From the NCBI GenBank assembly GCA_963925895.1, contig CAWUVH010000007.1, positions 124,001 through 188,000 of the forward strand: DNA of 64,000 bases. The letters are read 5' to 3'. A program made the translations under genes and the position numbers. Under the pieces are notes generated by a model. The model worked only from the letters and a program-made list of their open reading frames with translations. It was not told the origin of the DNA and made no database searches. This DNA comes from Eutrophovita sp913057845 (GTDB taxonomy: Bacteria; Pseudomonadota; Gammaproteobacteria; Burkholderiales; Eutrophovitaceae). Shown here piece after piece: positions 17,162 to 24,813 of the stretch (positions within the stretch are counted from its first letter, which is position 1; every line of letters begins with the position of its first letter).

Positions 17162-17898
17162 TTTTGCATTCTTTCTACCGCACCCAGTTTATCTGGTCCG
17201 ATGCCGTATGTTACGTGTATGGCATCAAGCATTGTCCATAAAACATCGATCTTAAACTGTAAAATATTAAGTGCCTCTTCTTGTTCCTCTAAAGTTTTAA
17301 AGTGTTCTAGAGTCACTCTCAGACCATGCTCGACATCACGTCTTGCCTCAGATAGGCGTTTTCTAAAATATTTATAGCCTTCAAGTTCTATCCAAGGGTA
17401 GTGCTCGGGCCAAGAGTCCAAACGTTTTTTATGAATGGTTGGTGCAAACAATTCGGTTAAGGATGAGCAAACGGACTTTTGCCAAGGTGATTTTTTAGCA
17501 AAGTTAACATACGCGTCAACTGCAAACTTCACTCCGGGTGTCACGTGTTCTAAGGAAACTAGATCCTCTCGTTTTAGGCCGACAGCTTCTCCCAGTGCGA
17601 TCCAAGCCTCGATGCCACCTTCGTCATCGTCAATGCCGTCGTGGTCTAGAATCCTCTGTATCCATAGCTTCCGGTGTTCTTTGTCCGGCATGTTCGACAA
17701 GATCGCACCGTCTTTGATCGGTATCATGATCTGGTAGTAAAATCGGTTCAAAACCCACCCTTGCACTTGTTCCTTCGTGCAACCACCGCTATTCATCGCG
17801 ATGTGGAAAGGATGGTGTATGTGGTAACTCTTGTCCTTAGCTTTTAGCTTTTTTTCGAATTCTTCGGTGGACCAGGGCGTGTTGTCTTTTGTGCTCAA
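17158..17898 (-). CDS. pqqC: Pyrroloquinoline-quinone synthase
   Basis: Cofactor-free oxidase that performs the last ring closure and oxidation to PQQ. 246 residues, normal length. The family segments are visible: [36 protein letters not shown], and [17 protein letters not shown], with the His/Arg/Tyr residues that line the active site. It lies 28 bases after pqqB and overlaps pqqD. Confidence 0.97.
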   Translation of the reverse strand: MSTKDNTPWSTEEFEKKLKAKDKSYHIHHPFHIAMNSGGCTKEQVQGWVLNRFYYQIMIPIKDGAILSNMPDKEHRKLWIQRILDHDGIDDDEGGIEAWIALGEAVGLKREDLVSLEHVTPGVKFAVDAYVNFAKKSPWQKSVCSSLTELFAPTIHKKRLDSWPEHYPWIELEGYKYFRKRLSEARRDVEHGLRVTLEHFKTLEEQEEALNILQFKIDVLWTMLDAIHVTYGIGPDKLGAVERMQK

Positions 17899-17926
17899 GA
17901 AAGCCTCTCTTAAATCTTATTTTTAG

Positions 17927-18844
17927 TTAGACGACGAAGTCCATTCCGTCATAAGCAACGTCAATATTCTCTTTTGTGAGGAGTTGGCGTTGATCCGAGT
18001 CTTCTCGCAAAATGGGATTTGTGTTGTTTATGTGAATGAGGACTTTCTTCTCCGCTGGGAGTGGTCTCAGTACTTCTATCATCCCGCCAGGGCCAGATTG
18101 CGGAAGGTGCCCCATGTCAAGTGACATTTTGTTTGCGATGCCAAGTGATTTCATCTCGTCATTTGTCCAGCAAGTACCGTCAACAAGAAGGCAATCAGCC
18201 TCTTCCATAAATGGCTTGATGTGGGCTTCAATTTGTCCCAGCCCTGGAGCGTAAAAGGTTTTTTTTCCGGTCGTCATGTCTTCCAGCAAAATACCAAGAT
18301 TGTCTCCTTCATGAGGATCATGTCGGTGTGGCGAGTAGGGGGGAGCCTTGCTCGACAGTGGAATAGCTCTGACCTTGATGTTGGAGATGCCCTCTGGTTC
18401 GAAGGAGTTTCCTTCTTCGGTGGAAATTTTATGCCAATTAACGCCGCAGTAATGTTCGAGGATTTTGAAGATCGGGTTTCCCGTGGTGAGATCTTCGTAC
18501 ACCATATCTGTGCAGTAAATGTTGAGCGGCGTTTTAGATTCTCGGAGCATGAACAGGCCAGTGGTATGGTCTATTTGCGCATCTAAAAGTACGATAGATC
18601 TAAACGCGGTGTCACGGATTGCTCGAGCCGGTTGTGACTCAGGGAACTGTTGGAATTGAGTAAGGATATCTGGAGACGTATTGAATAACAGCCAATCAAC
18701 GTCATTACTGCTGACTGCGATAGAGGATTGGGTGCGACGTTTCGCATTGATTGTTCCTTTGCGCACACCATCACAATTGGGGCAATTGCAGTTCCATTGG
18801 GGGAATCCACCGCCAGCTGCTGAACCAAGTACTCTTACTCTCAT
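17927..18844 (-). CDS. pqqB: PQQ biosynthesis protein PqqB, MBL-fold hydroxylase
   Basis: MBL-fold iron enzyme reported to hydroxylate the Tyr ring of the PQQ precursor. 305 residues. N-terminus [21 protein letters not shown], then [26 protein letters not shown] and a C-terminal HINNTNPI. The CxCxxC near residue 19 is typical of PqqB. It is separated from pqqA by 88 bases that hold a long stem-loop. Confidence 0.96.
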   Translation of the reverse strand: MRVRVLGSAAGGGFPQWNCNCPNCDGVRKGTINAKRRTQSSIAVSSNDVDWLLFNTSPDILTQFQQFPESQPARAIRDTAFRSIVLLDAQIDHTTGLFMLRESKTPLNIYCTDMVYEDLTTGNPIFKILEHYCGVNWHKISTEEGNSFEPEGISNIKVRAIPLSSKAPPYSPHRHDPHEGDNLGILLEDMTTGKKTFYAPGLGQIEAHIKPFMEEADCLLVDGTCWTNDEMKSLGIANKMSLDMGHLPQSGPGGMIEVLRPLPAEKKVLIHINNTNPILREDSDQRQLLTKENIDVAYDGMDFVV

Positions 18845-18880
18845 ACGTATTGCTCTCTTTTTTTATTTACGCTACTCAAT

Positions 18881-18911
18881 AAGGAAAGCCCCTGAAACAG
18901 GGGCTTTCCTT
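18881..18911 (-). promoter_or_regulatory. Stem-loop between pqqA and pqqB
   Basis: Perfect inverted repeat: 14-base arms (18881-18894 and 18898-18911) with a 3-base loop, beginning AAGGAAAGCCCCTG. On the minus strand it follows the pqqA stop by 21 bases and is not followed by a U-run. It could therefore stabilise a short pqqA transcript or partly terminate and so lower pqqB-E expression. In other PQQ producers pqqA transcript is more abundant than the rest of the operon; that link is inference. Confidence 0.75.
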
Positions 18912-18932
18912 CACATACATTCGAAACAGAAA

Positions 18933-19004
18933 TTATCTGTTTGCGATGTACATGGTGACTTCGAAACCGAAACGCATTTCGGTATACTCAGGCTTTGTCC
19001 ACAT
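18933..19004 (-). CDS. pqqA: PQQ precursor peptide PqqA (operon copy)
   Basis: A 23-residue peptide starting [10 protein letters not shown], with the core EVTMY in which Glu15 and Tyr19 become the PQQ skeleton. A strong GGAGG ribosome site lies 9 bases before the ATG. It heads the minus-strand pqqABCDE cluster. A second copy, identical except Ser for Thr at residue 3, lies at 23774 on the other strand. Confidence 0.97.
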   Translation of the reverse strand: MWTKPEYTEMRFGFEVTMYIANR

Positions 19005-19127
19005 GTTAAATACCTCCAAAAAAGTTTTAAAACGGACCAATTGCCAACCTTTAAGTTGCTTCCTGGCCACCATGTCGCTACAGTTTCATTACTCACAAAG
19101 TGAGCTTTTTATTTACTCTAGTTTCAT

Positions 19128-19153
19128 GGCAAGATGATTGTGACGGTCTTGCC
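19128..19153. promoter_or_regulatory. Dyad GGCAAGA-N12-TCTTGCC upstream of pqqA and tonB-like gene
   Basis: Perfect 7-base arms 19 bases apart, about two helical turns, in the divergent region between pqqA and the TonB-like gene. This is the geometry of a binding site for a dimeric regulator, possibly one controlling pqqA. No regulator is identified and a matching site was not seen before the second pqqA. Confidence 0.4.
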
Positions 19154-19185
19154 AGTTATACTCTGCGGAAAATTCAGCAAATCGT

Positions 19186-19204
19186 TCTCATGATTATCAT
19201 TAGT
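19186..19204. promoter_or_regulatory. Candidate Fur box upstream of the tonB-like gene
   Basis: The 19 bases contain the perfect palindrome ATGATTATCAT (19190-19200) and match the classical GATAATGATTATCATTATC pattern at 14 of 19 positions, counted by eye. It lies 24-66 bases before the possible starts of the TonB-like gene, whose family is commonly iron-repressed. It could also affect pqqA on the other strand, about 180 bases away. Confidence 0.5.
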
Positions 19205-19269
19205 TTAAAACCGTATGAATTGACGGTTTGGGATTACAGCGGAAATTGTCCGGGGCATTTGGCAGTCTA

Positions 19270-20241
19270 ATGCCAATTGGAAGTGCAAATAGGTACGGCA
19301 ATGGAATGCTTTGGGGGCTTCTCGGATCGTTCCTACTGCACGTGCTCGTCGTTTATACGATACCTGGATTCAAAGATCGATTCGATGATCAAAGGGATAT
19401 TTTAACTGTTCAGATCGATCCGGCTCCCGAACCCGAGCGCGTTCAAATGTCCGAACCGGTGCCAGAAAAGGTGATCGAACCGACCATTCCGTCACCTCCA
19501 GAGATAACAATGCCTGTGGAACGACGTATTCAGCCGGAAAAACAACCTGACAGGGTGCCGACTGAGATCGTTCCTCCGGTACCTAGGGTGCAACGAGAGA
19601 GCACCCCCGAGAATATACCTGTGCTTCAGGCTCCTCAAAGGACATCCTCGGTGAGTGTTCAGCAACCAGAAATAGATAACCCAACTGAGCGCAAGCCCGA
19701 TAACAACCGGACTGTACTCCATCGATCTGAAGCTCCTGTGCAGCCTGTAATTCCTATTGAGCCCATGATGCCTCTTGAGCCTAAGGTCCTGGTGCCGCCC
19801 CAGGTTGTTGCCCCTCGGCCCGCCCCCCCTCAGCCTGCGGCGCCTGTTGAGCCTAAGGTCCTGGTGCCGCCCCAGGTTGTTGCCCCTCAGCCTGCGGCGC
19901 CTGTTGAGACTGCGGTCGACAGTGAATTGGAACTCGAAGTGGTTGAAGAGTATCGTAGAGCAGTACATGCTTCATTGCAGGCCTTACTTCAACGAGATGT
20001 AAAACGGAATCGTTCAAAAGTCGATGCGAAACATAAAGGATCAAAATTTAAGATCAGTCTCGAATTTAATGCTCAGGGGAAAATCATTGAATGGAAAGTC
20101 GCAAAAAAGAGTGAATTTAAGCGTTTAGATAACTATTATTTAAAATTAATTAAACGGTTGGTCGACGATGGGGCATTTCCAGCTCCGCCGGTGGAGCGAT
20201 TGACCACTACAGTTGTAATCATTCCAATTGAGATTAAGTAA
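19270..20241 (+). CDS. TonB-like energy transducer with proline-rich linker
   Basis: Couples the inner-membrane proton force to outer-membrane receptors. One transmembrane segment (LWGLLGSFLLHVLVVYTI) contains the His that TonB anchors often carry. A long Pro/Glu/Val-rich periplasmic linker includes a duplicated 24-residue unit, and the final 95 residues have the TonB_C pattern (FKISLEFNAQGKIIEWKV...FPAPPVE...VIIPIEIK). The start is uncertain: ATG 19270 or TTG 19228, without a clear ribosome site for either. No exbB, exbD or receptor gene is adjacent. A candidate Fur box lies upstream. Its place beside pqqA may mean uptake of a metal or cofactor for quinoproteins; this is inference. Confidence 0.78.
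   Translation: MPIGSANRYGNGMLWGLLGSFLLHVLVVYTIPGFKDRFDDQRDILTVQIDPAPEPERVQMSEPVPEKVIEPTIPSPPEITMPVERRIQPEKQPDRVPTEIVPPVPRVQRESTPENIPVLQAPQRTSSVSVQQPEIDNPTERKPDNNRTVLHRSEAPVQPVIPIEPMMPLEPKVLVPPQVVAPRPAPPQPAAPVEPKVLVPPQVVAPQPAAPVETAVDSELELEVVEEYRRAVHASLQALLQRDVKRNRSKVDAKHKGSKFKISLEFNAQGKIIEWKVAKKSEFKRLDNYYLKLIKRLVDDGAFPAPPVERLTTTVVIIPIEIK
19775..19904 (+). repeat. Imperfect tandem repeat in the tonB-like linker
   Basis: A 42-base stretch beginning TTGAGCCTAAGGTCCTGGTG occurs identically at 19775 and 19847, a 72-base (24-codon) step. Each encodes LEPKVLVPPQVVAP or VEPKVLVPPQVVAP. A shorter CAGCCTGCGGCGCCTGTTGAG piece recurs beside it. It lengthens the proline-rich linker in frame, and copy number may vary between strains. 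Confidence 0.85.
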
Positions 20242-20270
20242 ATTTAAACTGTGTAACCCAATTAAATAAC

Positions 20271-21227
20271 GTGCCTATTTATCCGGAAATAAAACCGTAT
20301 TTCAATAAGTTAATCGGTACCCAAGAGGGGCATCAGATTTACGTTGAGCGCAGCGGACAGCCAGATGGAGTGCCTGTAATTTTCCTGCATGGAGGCCCTG
20401 GCAGTAGCACTAATGCGAATCATCGGCGATATTTTGATCCTAAGTTCTTTGATATCGTCTTGTTTGATCAGCGCGGTTGTGGCCAGTCAAAACCCCTCGG
20501 CTTAACGCAAAATAATACGACAGCGCATTTGGTTGAGGATATCAATTTGATTAGACGAACTTTGGGCCTCACAAAAAAGGCGGTGATTTTTGGAGGTTCG
20601 TGGGGAAGCGCACTAGCGCTGGCTTATGCTGCTAAGTATGGAGAAGTGGTGCAGGCTTTAGTTTTGCGTGGGATATTTTTCGGGTCGCGCGAGGAAGTGT
20701 TCTGGTACACCGATGGACTAAAACGATTTATTCCAGAAGCCCATAAAAAATTAACTTGGGATATTGATGGTGATTTAATTGACCAGTACTACGCCAGGGT
20801 TAATTCGATGGATAAAGAGCTCGCGAGTGAAGCATCTCGTCGTTGGGACGAATATGAAACGCAGACCATGATGATTGGCAGTGAGGTAGAGGCTCAAAGG
20901 CAAGAGACAACGCGTGCGCGAACAGATGCTGAATTAGCTAGATCTCGTGTGCAACTTCATTATCTCAAGCATGGTTGTTTTTTTGAAAAGGATGAGCTGC
21001 TGGAAAAGGCTCGGTTCATTAATAATCCGACCATCATTGTGCAAGGTGGGATGGATATGATTTGTCCGCCAATCACTGCTCATCGGCTGCATGAGGCTTT
21101 GCCTGACTCAAAGCTGAACGTTGTTGGGGCTGGTGGTCATGGGGCTTGGCAATCGAAAATCGCTGAGGCGCTATCGAACGAAATGGAGTTGCTTAAAAAA
21201 CAACTCCAGATGAATTATGGGCATTAG
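20271..21227 (+). CDS. pip: Proline iminopeptidase (prolyl aminopeptidase)
   Basis: Alpha/beta-hydrolase that removes N-terminal proline from peptides; cytoplasmic. 318 residues, standard length. FLHGGPGSSTNANHRRYFDP holds the oxyanion hole, GGSWGSALALAYAAKYGE the nucleophile Ser, QGGMDMICPP the Asp and GAGGHGAWQ the His. GTG start at 20271. It overlaps the histidine kinase start by 11 bases. PqqA processing needs a protease and no pqqF/pqqG is in the window, but this exopeptidase would need N-terminal Pro, so that role is doubtful. Confidence 0.93.
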   Translation: MPIYPEIKPYFNKLIGTQEGHQIYVERSGQPDGVPVIFLHGGPGSSTNANHRRYFDPKFFDIVLFDQRGCGQSKPLGLTQNNTTAHLVEDINLIRRTLGLTKKAVIFGGSWGSALALAYAAKYGEVVQALVLRGIFFGSREEVFWYTDGLKRFIPEAHKKLTWDIDGDLIDQYYARVNSMDKELASEASRRWDEYETQTMMIGSEVEAQRQETTRARTDAELARSRVQLHYLKHGCFFEKDELLEKARFINNPTIIVQGGMDMICPPITAHRLHEALPDSKLNVVGAGGHGAWQSKIAEALSNEMELLKKQLQMNYGH

Positions 21228-22947
21228 GTTTAGAGTCAATGCGGCGATCTCATTTATCGCTGTTATTTTTCTCTTGGTCACCGCATTTATTTTGATTGAT
21301 GATAGACGCCAAGCGATCAATGAGGAGATAGAAGCCGGGACAAGGGTTACTGTTCATTTGTTAGAGTCTGTTGCACTCAGTCGTTTTCCATTAATGGAAG
21401 GGGCTGACCCGGTTGAAGGGCTTGCTGGATTTTTGAGAAGAGCCGGACGAGTGCGTGGCAATGAGATCAGGCTATTTAATCAAGCAGGCACGCTCGTTTA
21501 CGAATCTCCTCCGTCTGATTACAAGCAAGGTCGTTGGGCACCCGATTGGTTTTCGCATTTAATGTCGCCTGGAGATCGAAACTTCCAGCTTAATTTACCC
21601 TTTGGTTCAATTGTTATTACGCCAGATGCCTCGAGGTCGGTTCTGGACGCGTGGGATGAGCTCAAGCGTTTTGGTCTTGTATTGATGATATTTTTCGTCA
21701 TTTTGAATGTAGCTATTTTTGGTTTGTTAGGCAGGGCCATGCGCCCGTTAAAGGGTATTCTGTCCGGAATGTCGCTATTAGAAAAAGGGGATTTGTCGAT
21801 ACGGCTTCCCGATTATAAATTGCCTGAATTTGATGCCATTGGCCATACGTTTAATCGTATGGCAACGACATTGCATGAAGCGTTGGCTCAGAACGCGAAG
21901 CTTGCGTTGGTGGCGCAACAGTCGAGTGATGCAATTTTAATTGTTGATTTAGAGGGGAAGGTGTCCTTTTGGAATCCCTCAGCAGAACGATTGTTCGGTT
22001 TCAGTTCTGATGAAATTTTAGGACGATCTGTCGATATGATTGTTCCTCAAGAGAGCCTTGCGCAACATGTGTCGACGCAAGACCGAGTGTCGACGTCTCG
22101 AAAGATAGAGCAATTTGAAAGTCAAAGGCTCAAGAAAAATGGTGAGGTCGTTGACGTTGAAGTGTCGGTCGCGCCACTTGTGGACCCAGATACGAAACAA
22201 CTGATGGGGCAAATCAGTGTGCTGCGTGATATGACCGATTATAAAAGTCGGATCTCTGCTGAGATGGAGTTACAGCAAAATAAACGGTTGACGCAGATTA
22301 TCCAAGAGAAATTGGAGGAGGAGCGTAAGTCTATAGCCAGGGAGCTTCACGATGAGATGGGTCAGAACCTAACTGCGATCAAAACAATTGGAACGGCAAT
22401 TGCTAATCGTGATTCTGATGAGGGGTCAATTACGCGTCAGAATGCACTCACAATTGTCGAGGTGACCTCTCGCATTTACGACATGGTCCATTCGATCATT
22501 CGTGAATTAAGGCCGAGTGCGCTTGATCATTTGGGACTCGAGGATGCAATTTTTGAGTTATGTGAGCGGCACCGCAGAGCCAATCTTGACTTGGATCTAA
22601 AGCTGAATTTTGACGGAGGTCTTAATCGCTACGATGAGTACGTCAATATTACTGTTTATCGAGTGATACAAGAATGCCTGACGAACGCCGCCAAACACGC
22701 GGGTGCGACCATTGTATCGGTTACCGTTTCTAATCTTCTGGTTGAGTCAAATCTTGCTCGGATTGAGATTAAGGTCCAAGATGATGGGAAAGGTCTTGAT
22801 GTCGATTTGTCAGAATCAAGGCGTTTCGGTCTGCTTGGGATGAGGGAGCGAGTCCAAGCGTTCAATGGAGATATACAGATTGAGTCAGACTCGGGTACGG
22901 GAACGCTGATTACGGCGGACATGACGGTTAAGGTGAGCAGTGATTAA
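21217..22947 (+). CDS. Membrane sensor histidine kinase, HAMP-PAS-HisKA_3 (NarX/DegS-like)
   Basis: Two-component sensor of 576 residues. Two membrane segments (about 10-28 and 150-173) flank a short periplasmic domain. HAMP follows (RPLKGILSGMSLLEKGDLSIRL), then a PAS domain (SDAILIVDLEGKVSFWNPSAERLFGFSSDEILG), the HisKA_3 dimerisation helix with the phosphoacceptor His in RELHDEMGQNLTAIK, and an HATPase with IQECLTNAAKHA, DDGKG and GLLGMRERV. It is translationally coupled to the aminopeptidase gene and followed 27 bases later by its response regulator. The pair precedes an orphan pqqA, so control of quinoprotein functions is possible but not shown. Confidence 0.92.
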   Translation: MGIRFRVNAAISFIAVIFLLVTAFILIDDRRQAINEEIEAGTRVTVHLLESVALSRFPLMEGADPVEGLAGFLRRAGRVRGNEIRLFNQAGTLVYESPPSDYKQGRWAPDWFSHLMSPGDRNFQLNLPFGSIVITPDASRSVLDAWDELKRFGLVLMIFFVILNVAIFGLLGRAMRPLKGILSGMSLLEKGDLSIRLPDYKLPEFDAIGHTFNRMATTLHEALAQNAKLALVAQQSSDAILIVDLEGKVSFWNPSAERLFGFSSDEILGRSVDMIVPQESLAQHVSTQDRVSTSRKIEQFESQRLKKNGEVVDVEVSVAPLVDPDTKQLMGQISVLRDMTDYKSRISAEMELQQNKRLTQIIQEKLEEERKSIARELHDEMGQNLTAIKTIGTAIANRDSDEGSITRQNALTIVEVTSRIYDMVHSIIRELRPSALDHLGLEDAIFELCERHRRANLDLDLKLNFDGGLNRYDEYVNITVYRVIQECLTNAAKHAGATIVSVTVSNLLVESNLARIEIKVQDDGKGLDVDLSESRRFGLLGMRERVQAFNGDIQIESDSGTGTLITADMTVKVSSD

Positions 22948-22974
22948 CGTATGTAGTCAACTTTTGAGGTATGT

Positions 22975-23619
22975 ATGGCGGCCCAGGTGATACGGGTAAT
23001 GCTCGTTGACGATCATGCGGTCGTGCGAATGGGTTTTAAGCTTTTGCTTGAGGGTGCTCAGGATTTATTGGTCGTTGCGGAGGCTGAAAGTGGGGAAGAG
23101 GCTGTCCGCACTTTTCAAAAACATAAACCTGACGTTCTGGTCATGGATATTTCGATGCCCGGAATCGGTGGATTAGAGGCTATTGACCGCGTGTTGGCGA
23201 AGGAAGCTCGTCAAAAAATTTTGGTGCTTTCGGGTCATGAAGACGTGATGCATGCGAGAAGGGTGCTCAAAGCGGGAGCGATTGGTTATTTAACTAAACG
23301 CAGCGCAGCCGAAGCTCTGATTGAGGCAGTGAAGACGGTTTTTCGTGGTAAGACCTATCTTGAGCCGCAGATTGCTCAGGAGCTTGCTTTAGAGCAGGTT
23401 TCGGGTACCAAAGATCCTGTCGATAGTCTCAGCGAGAAGGAATTCAAAGTGTTTGTTGCGCTTGCCAAAGGGCAATCAGTTCAAGATATTGCTGAGATTA
23501 TGTCTTTAAGTCCTCGCACGGTCGGAACGCATCTCTATAACATTAAGCAAAAACTTAGTGCATCTAATAGTGCGGAGTTGGCCATTATTGCTATGAGGTC
23601 TGGTCTTCTAGAGATATAA
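22975..23619 (+). CDS. Response regulator, NarL/FixJ family
   Basis: 214 residues. Receiver domain with phosphoacceptor Asp in VLVMDISMPGIGG, the switch Ser (VLSGH) and Lys (YLTKRS). The C-terminal LuxR-type HTH includes LSEKEFKVFVALAKGQSVQDIAEIMSLSPRTVGTHLYNIKQKL. Cognate partner of the upstream kinase. Candidate targets are the orphan pqqA starting 155 bases downstream and the divergent pqqA/tonB region. Confidence 0.95.
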   Translation: MAAQVIRVMLVDDHAVVRMGFKLLLEGAQDLLVVAEAESGEEAVRTFQKHKPDVLVMDISMPGIGGLEAIDRVLAKEARQKILVLSGHEDVMHARRVLKAGAIGYLTKRSAAEALIEAVKTVFRGKTYLEPQIAQELALEQVSGTKDPVDSLSEKEFKVFVALAKGQSVQDIAEIMSLSPRTVGTHLYNIKQKLSASNSAELAIIAMRSGLLEI

Positions 23620-23773
23620 GTTATTATTTCTAATGATTTATTTTTGTTTTTCGGTTTTTACTCATGATTTTCACTAGGCTCATTTAAGAAAATTCTGAAT
23701 TGCTTTGGTGGTTCAGACATGGATAATCAATCTCGTTAGAAACATCCGATTAATTGAATATAAGGAGTTAATT

Positions 23774-23845
23774 ATGTGGAGTAAGCCTGAGTACACAGAA
23801 ATGCGTTTTGGTTTTGAAGTAACAATGTACATCGCAAATCGTTAA
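23774..23845 (+). CDS. pqqA: PQQ precursor peptide PqqA (orphan second copy)
   Basis: A 23-residue peptide, [10 protein letters not shown]..., with the EVTMY core (Glu15, Tyr19). It differs from the operon copy only by Ser3 for Thr3, though about 11 of 72 bases differ, nearly all at synonymous positions. The AAGGAG ribosome site is ideally placed. It is monocistronic: a strong intrinsic terminator follows 20 bases after the stop, and no pqqB-E genes lie downstream. Located behind a two-component system, it may give separately regulated supply of substrate for PqqD/PqqE. Confidence 0.95.
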   Translation: MWSKPEYTEMRFGFEVTMYIANR

Positions 23846-23865
23846 TTTGATTTGAGAAGTATTCT

Positions 23866-23898
23866 GAAAAGGCCACCTTTGGGTGGCCTTTTCTTTTT
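23866..23898 (+). terminator. Intrinsic terminator after the orphan pqqA
   Basis: 12-base arms GAAAAGGCCACC / GGTGGCCTTTTC (23866-23877 and 23882-23893) with a four-base loop, followed by five T. Confidence 0.92.
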
Positions 23899-23981
23899 CT
23901 GATTTGATGTGATCAGGGTATAGTTAAAGCCCAAGCACGCACTAGTTATTTTTTGCAACGATAGATTGTTTAGAGGCCAAC

Positions 23982-24518
23982 ATGATTTTTGGACAAGAGC
24001 GTTATCACAAGTTCTCAATACTGCTTCATTGGGTGGTCGCTTTAATCGTGTTGACGTTAATTGCTCTGGGTATGTATATGCATGACATTCCGAAGGGTCA
24101 TCCAGATCGAGCATTCTTTTTTAATTTGCATAAATCTCTTGGATTAACAGCAGGAATACTGATGTTAGTTCGATTGTGGTGGCGACACAAAAATCCACCG
24201 CCTGCACTGCCATCATCGATACCTCGATGGCAGGGTTTTATGTCACGGTTGTCGCACGGCTTGCTTTATATATGCCTCATTTCAATGCCTGTCGTAGGTT
24301 TTGCTGCGTCACAATTTACTAAATATGGCGTCACGTATTTTGGTCTATTTAAAATACCGCCTATGGGGCCCAACGATCCTGTTATGCGCGATTGTTTGCA
24401 ATCCATCCATCATGAGTTGGCGTTCGTGCTGATGGTGTTGGTCGGCATTCATGTCCTTGCTGCAATGTACCATTGGTTGGTGCTTCGTGATGGTGTAATT
24501 AGGCGCATGCTTCCTTGA
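23982..24518 (+). CDS. Cytochrome b561 family protein
   Basis: Inner-membrane di-haem b protein of 178 residues with four membrane helices. It begins ERYHKFSILLHWVVALIVL with the first haem His; further His pairs are in FNLHKSLGLTAG and HHELAFVLMVLVGIHVLAAMYHW. YcgT/CybB-like proteins pass electrons between quinone and periplasmic partners and can detoxify superoxide. It has its own region downstream of the pqqA terminator. No direct operon partner; the Tat amidohydrolase gene is about 300 bases downstream. Confidence 0.9.
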   Translation: MIFGQERYHKFSILLHWVVALIVLTLIALGMYMHDIPKGHPDRAFFFNLHKSLGLTAGILMLVRLWWRHKNPPPALPSSIPRWQGFMSRLSHGLLYICLISMPVVGFAASQFTKYGVTYFGLFKIPPMGPNDPVMRDCLQSIHHELAFVLMVLVGIHVLAAMYHWLVLRDGVIRRMLP

Positions 24519-24813
24519 CCTAAAAGTGCAGTGCAATATTTAAAGGTAAATGAAACTTTTCGTATAAAAATATTCCAAATCGATCTATCAGTGTAGTCTC
24601 CTGAAACCTTCAATTTTATATACTTTCTTCTTTACTTCCCCTACGTTTAGTCGGATATTAAAACTTGCCTAGTTCAACTTTTCGACGAGGCTGTTGCTAA
24701 AAAAACAATTTCAATAAGAAATAAAGCAATAAAAAAGTAGTAGTTTTTAGTAACGAACAAGGGTGCGTTAGCGAACGTGCCTTTCAAAGTACATAACTAT
24801 TAGGGGGAGATTT

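Noticed and set aside
19492..19968. Long minus-strand frame rich in Arg
   Set aside because: Shadow of the proline-rich tonB-like linker; composition follows from the repeat on the other strand.
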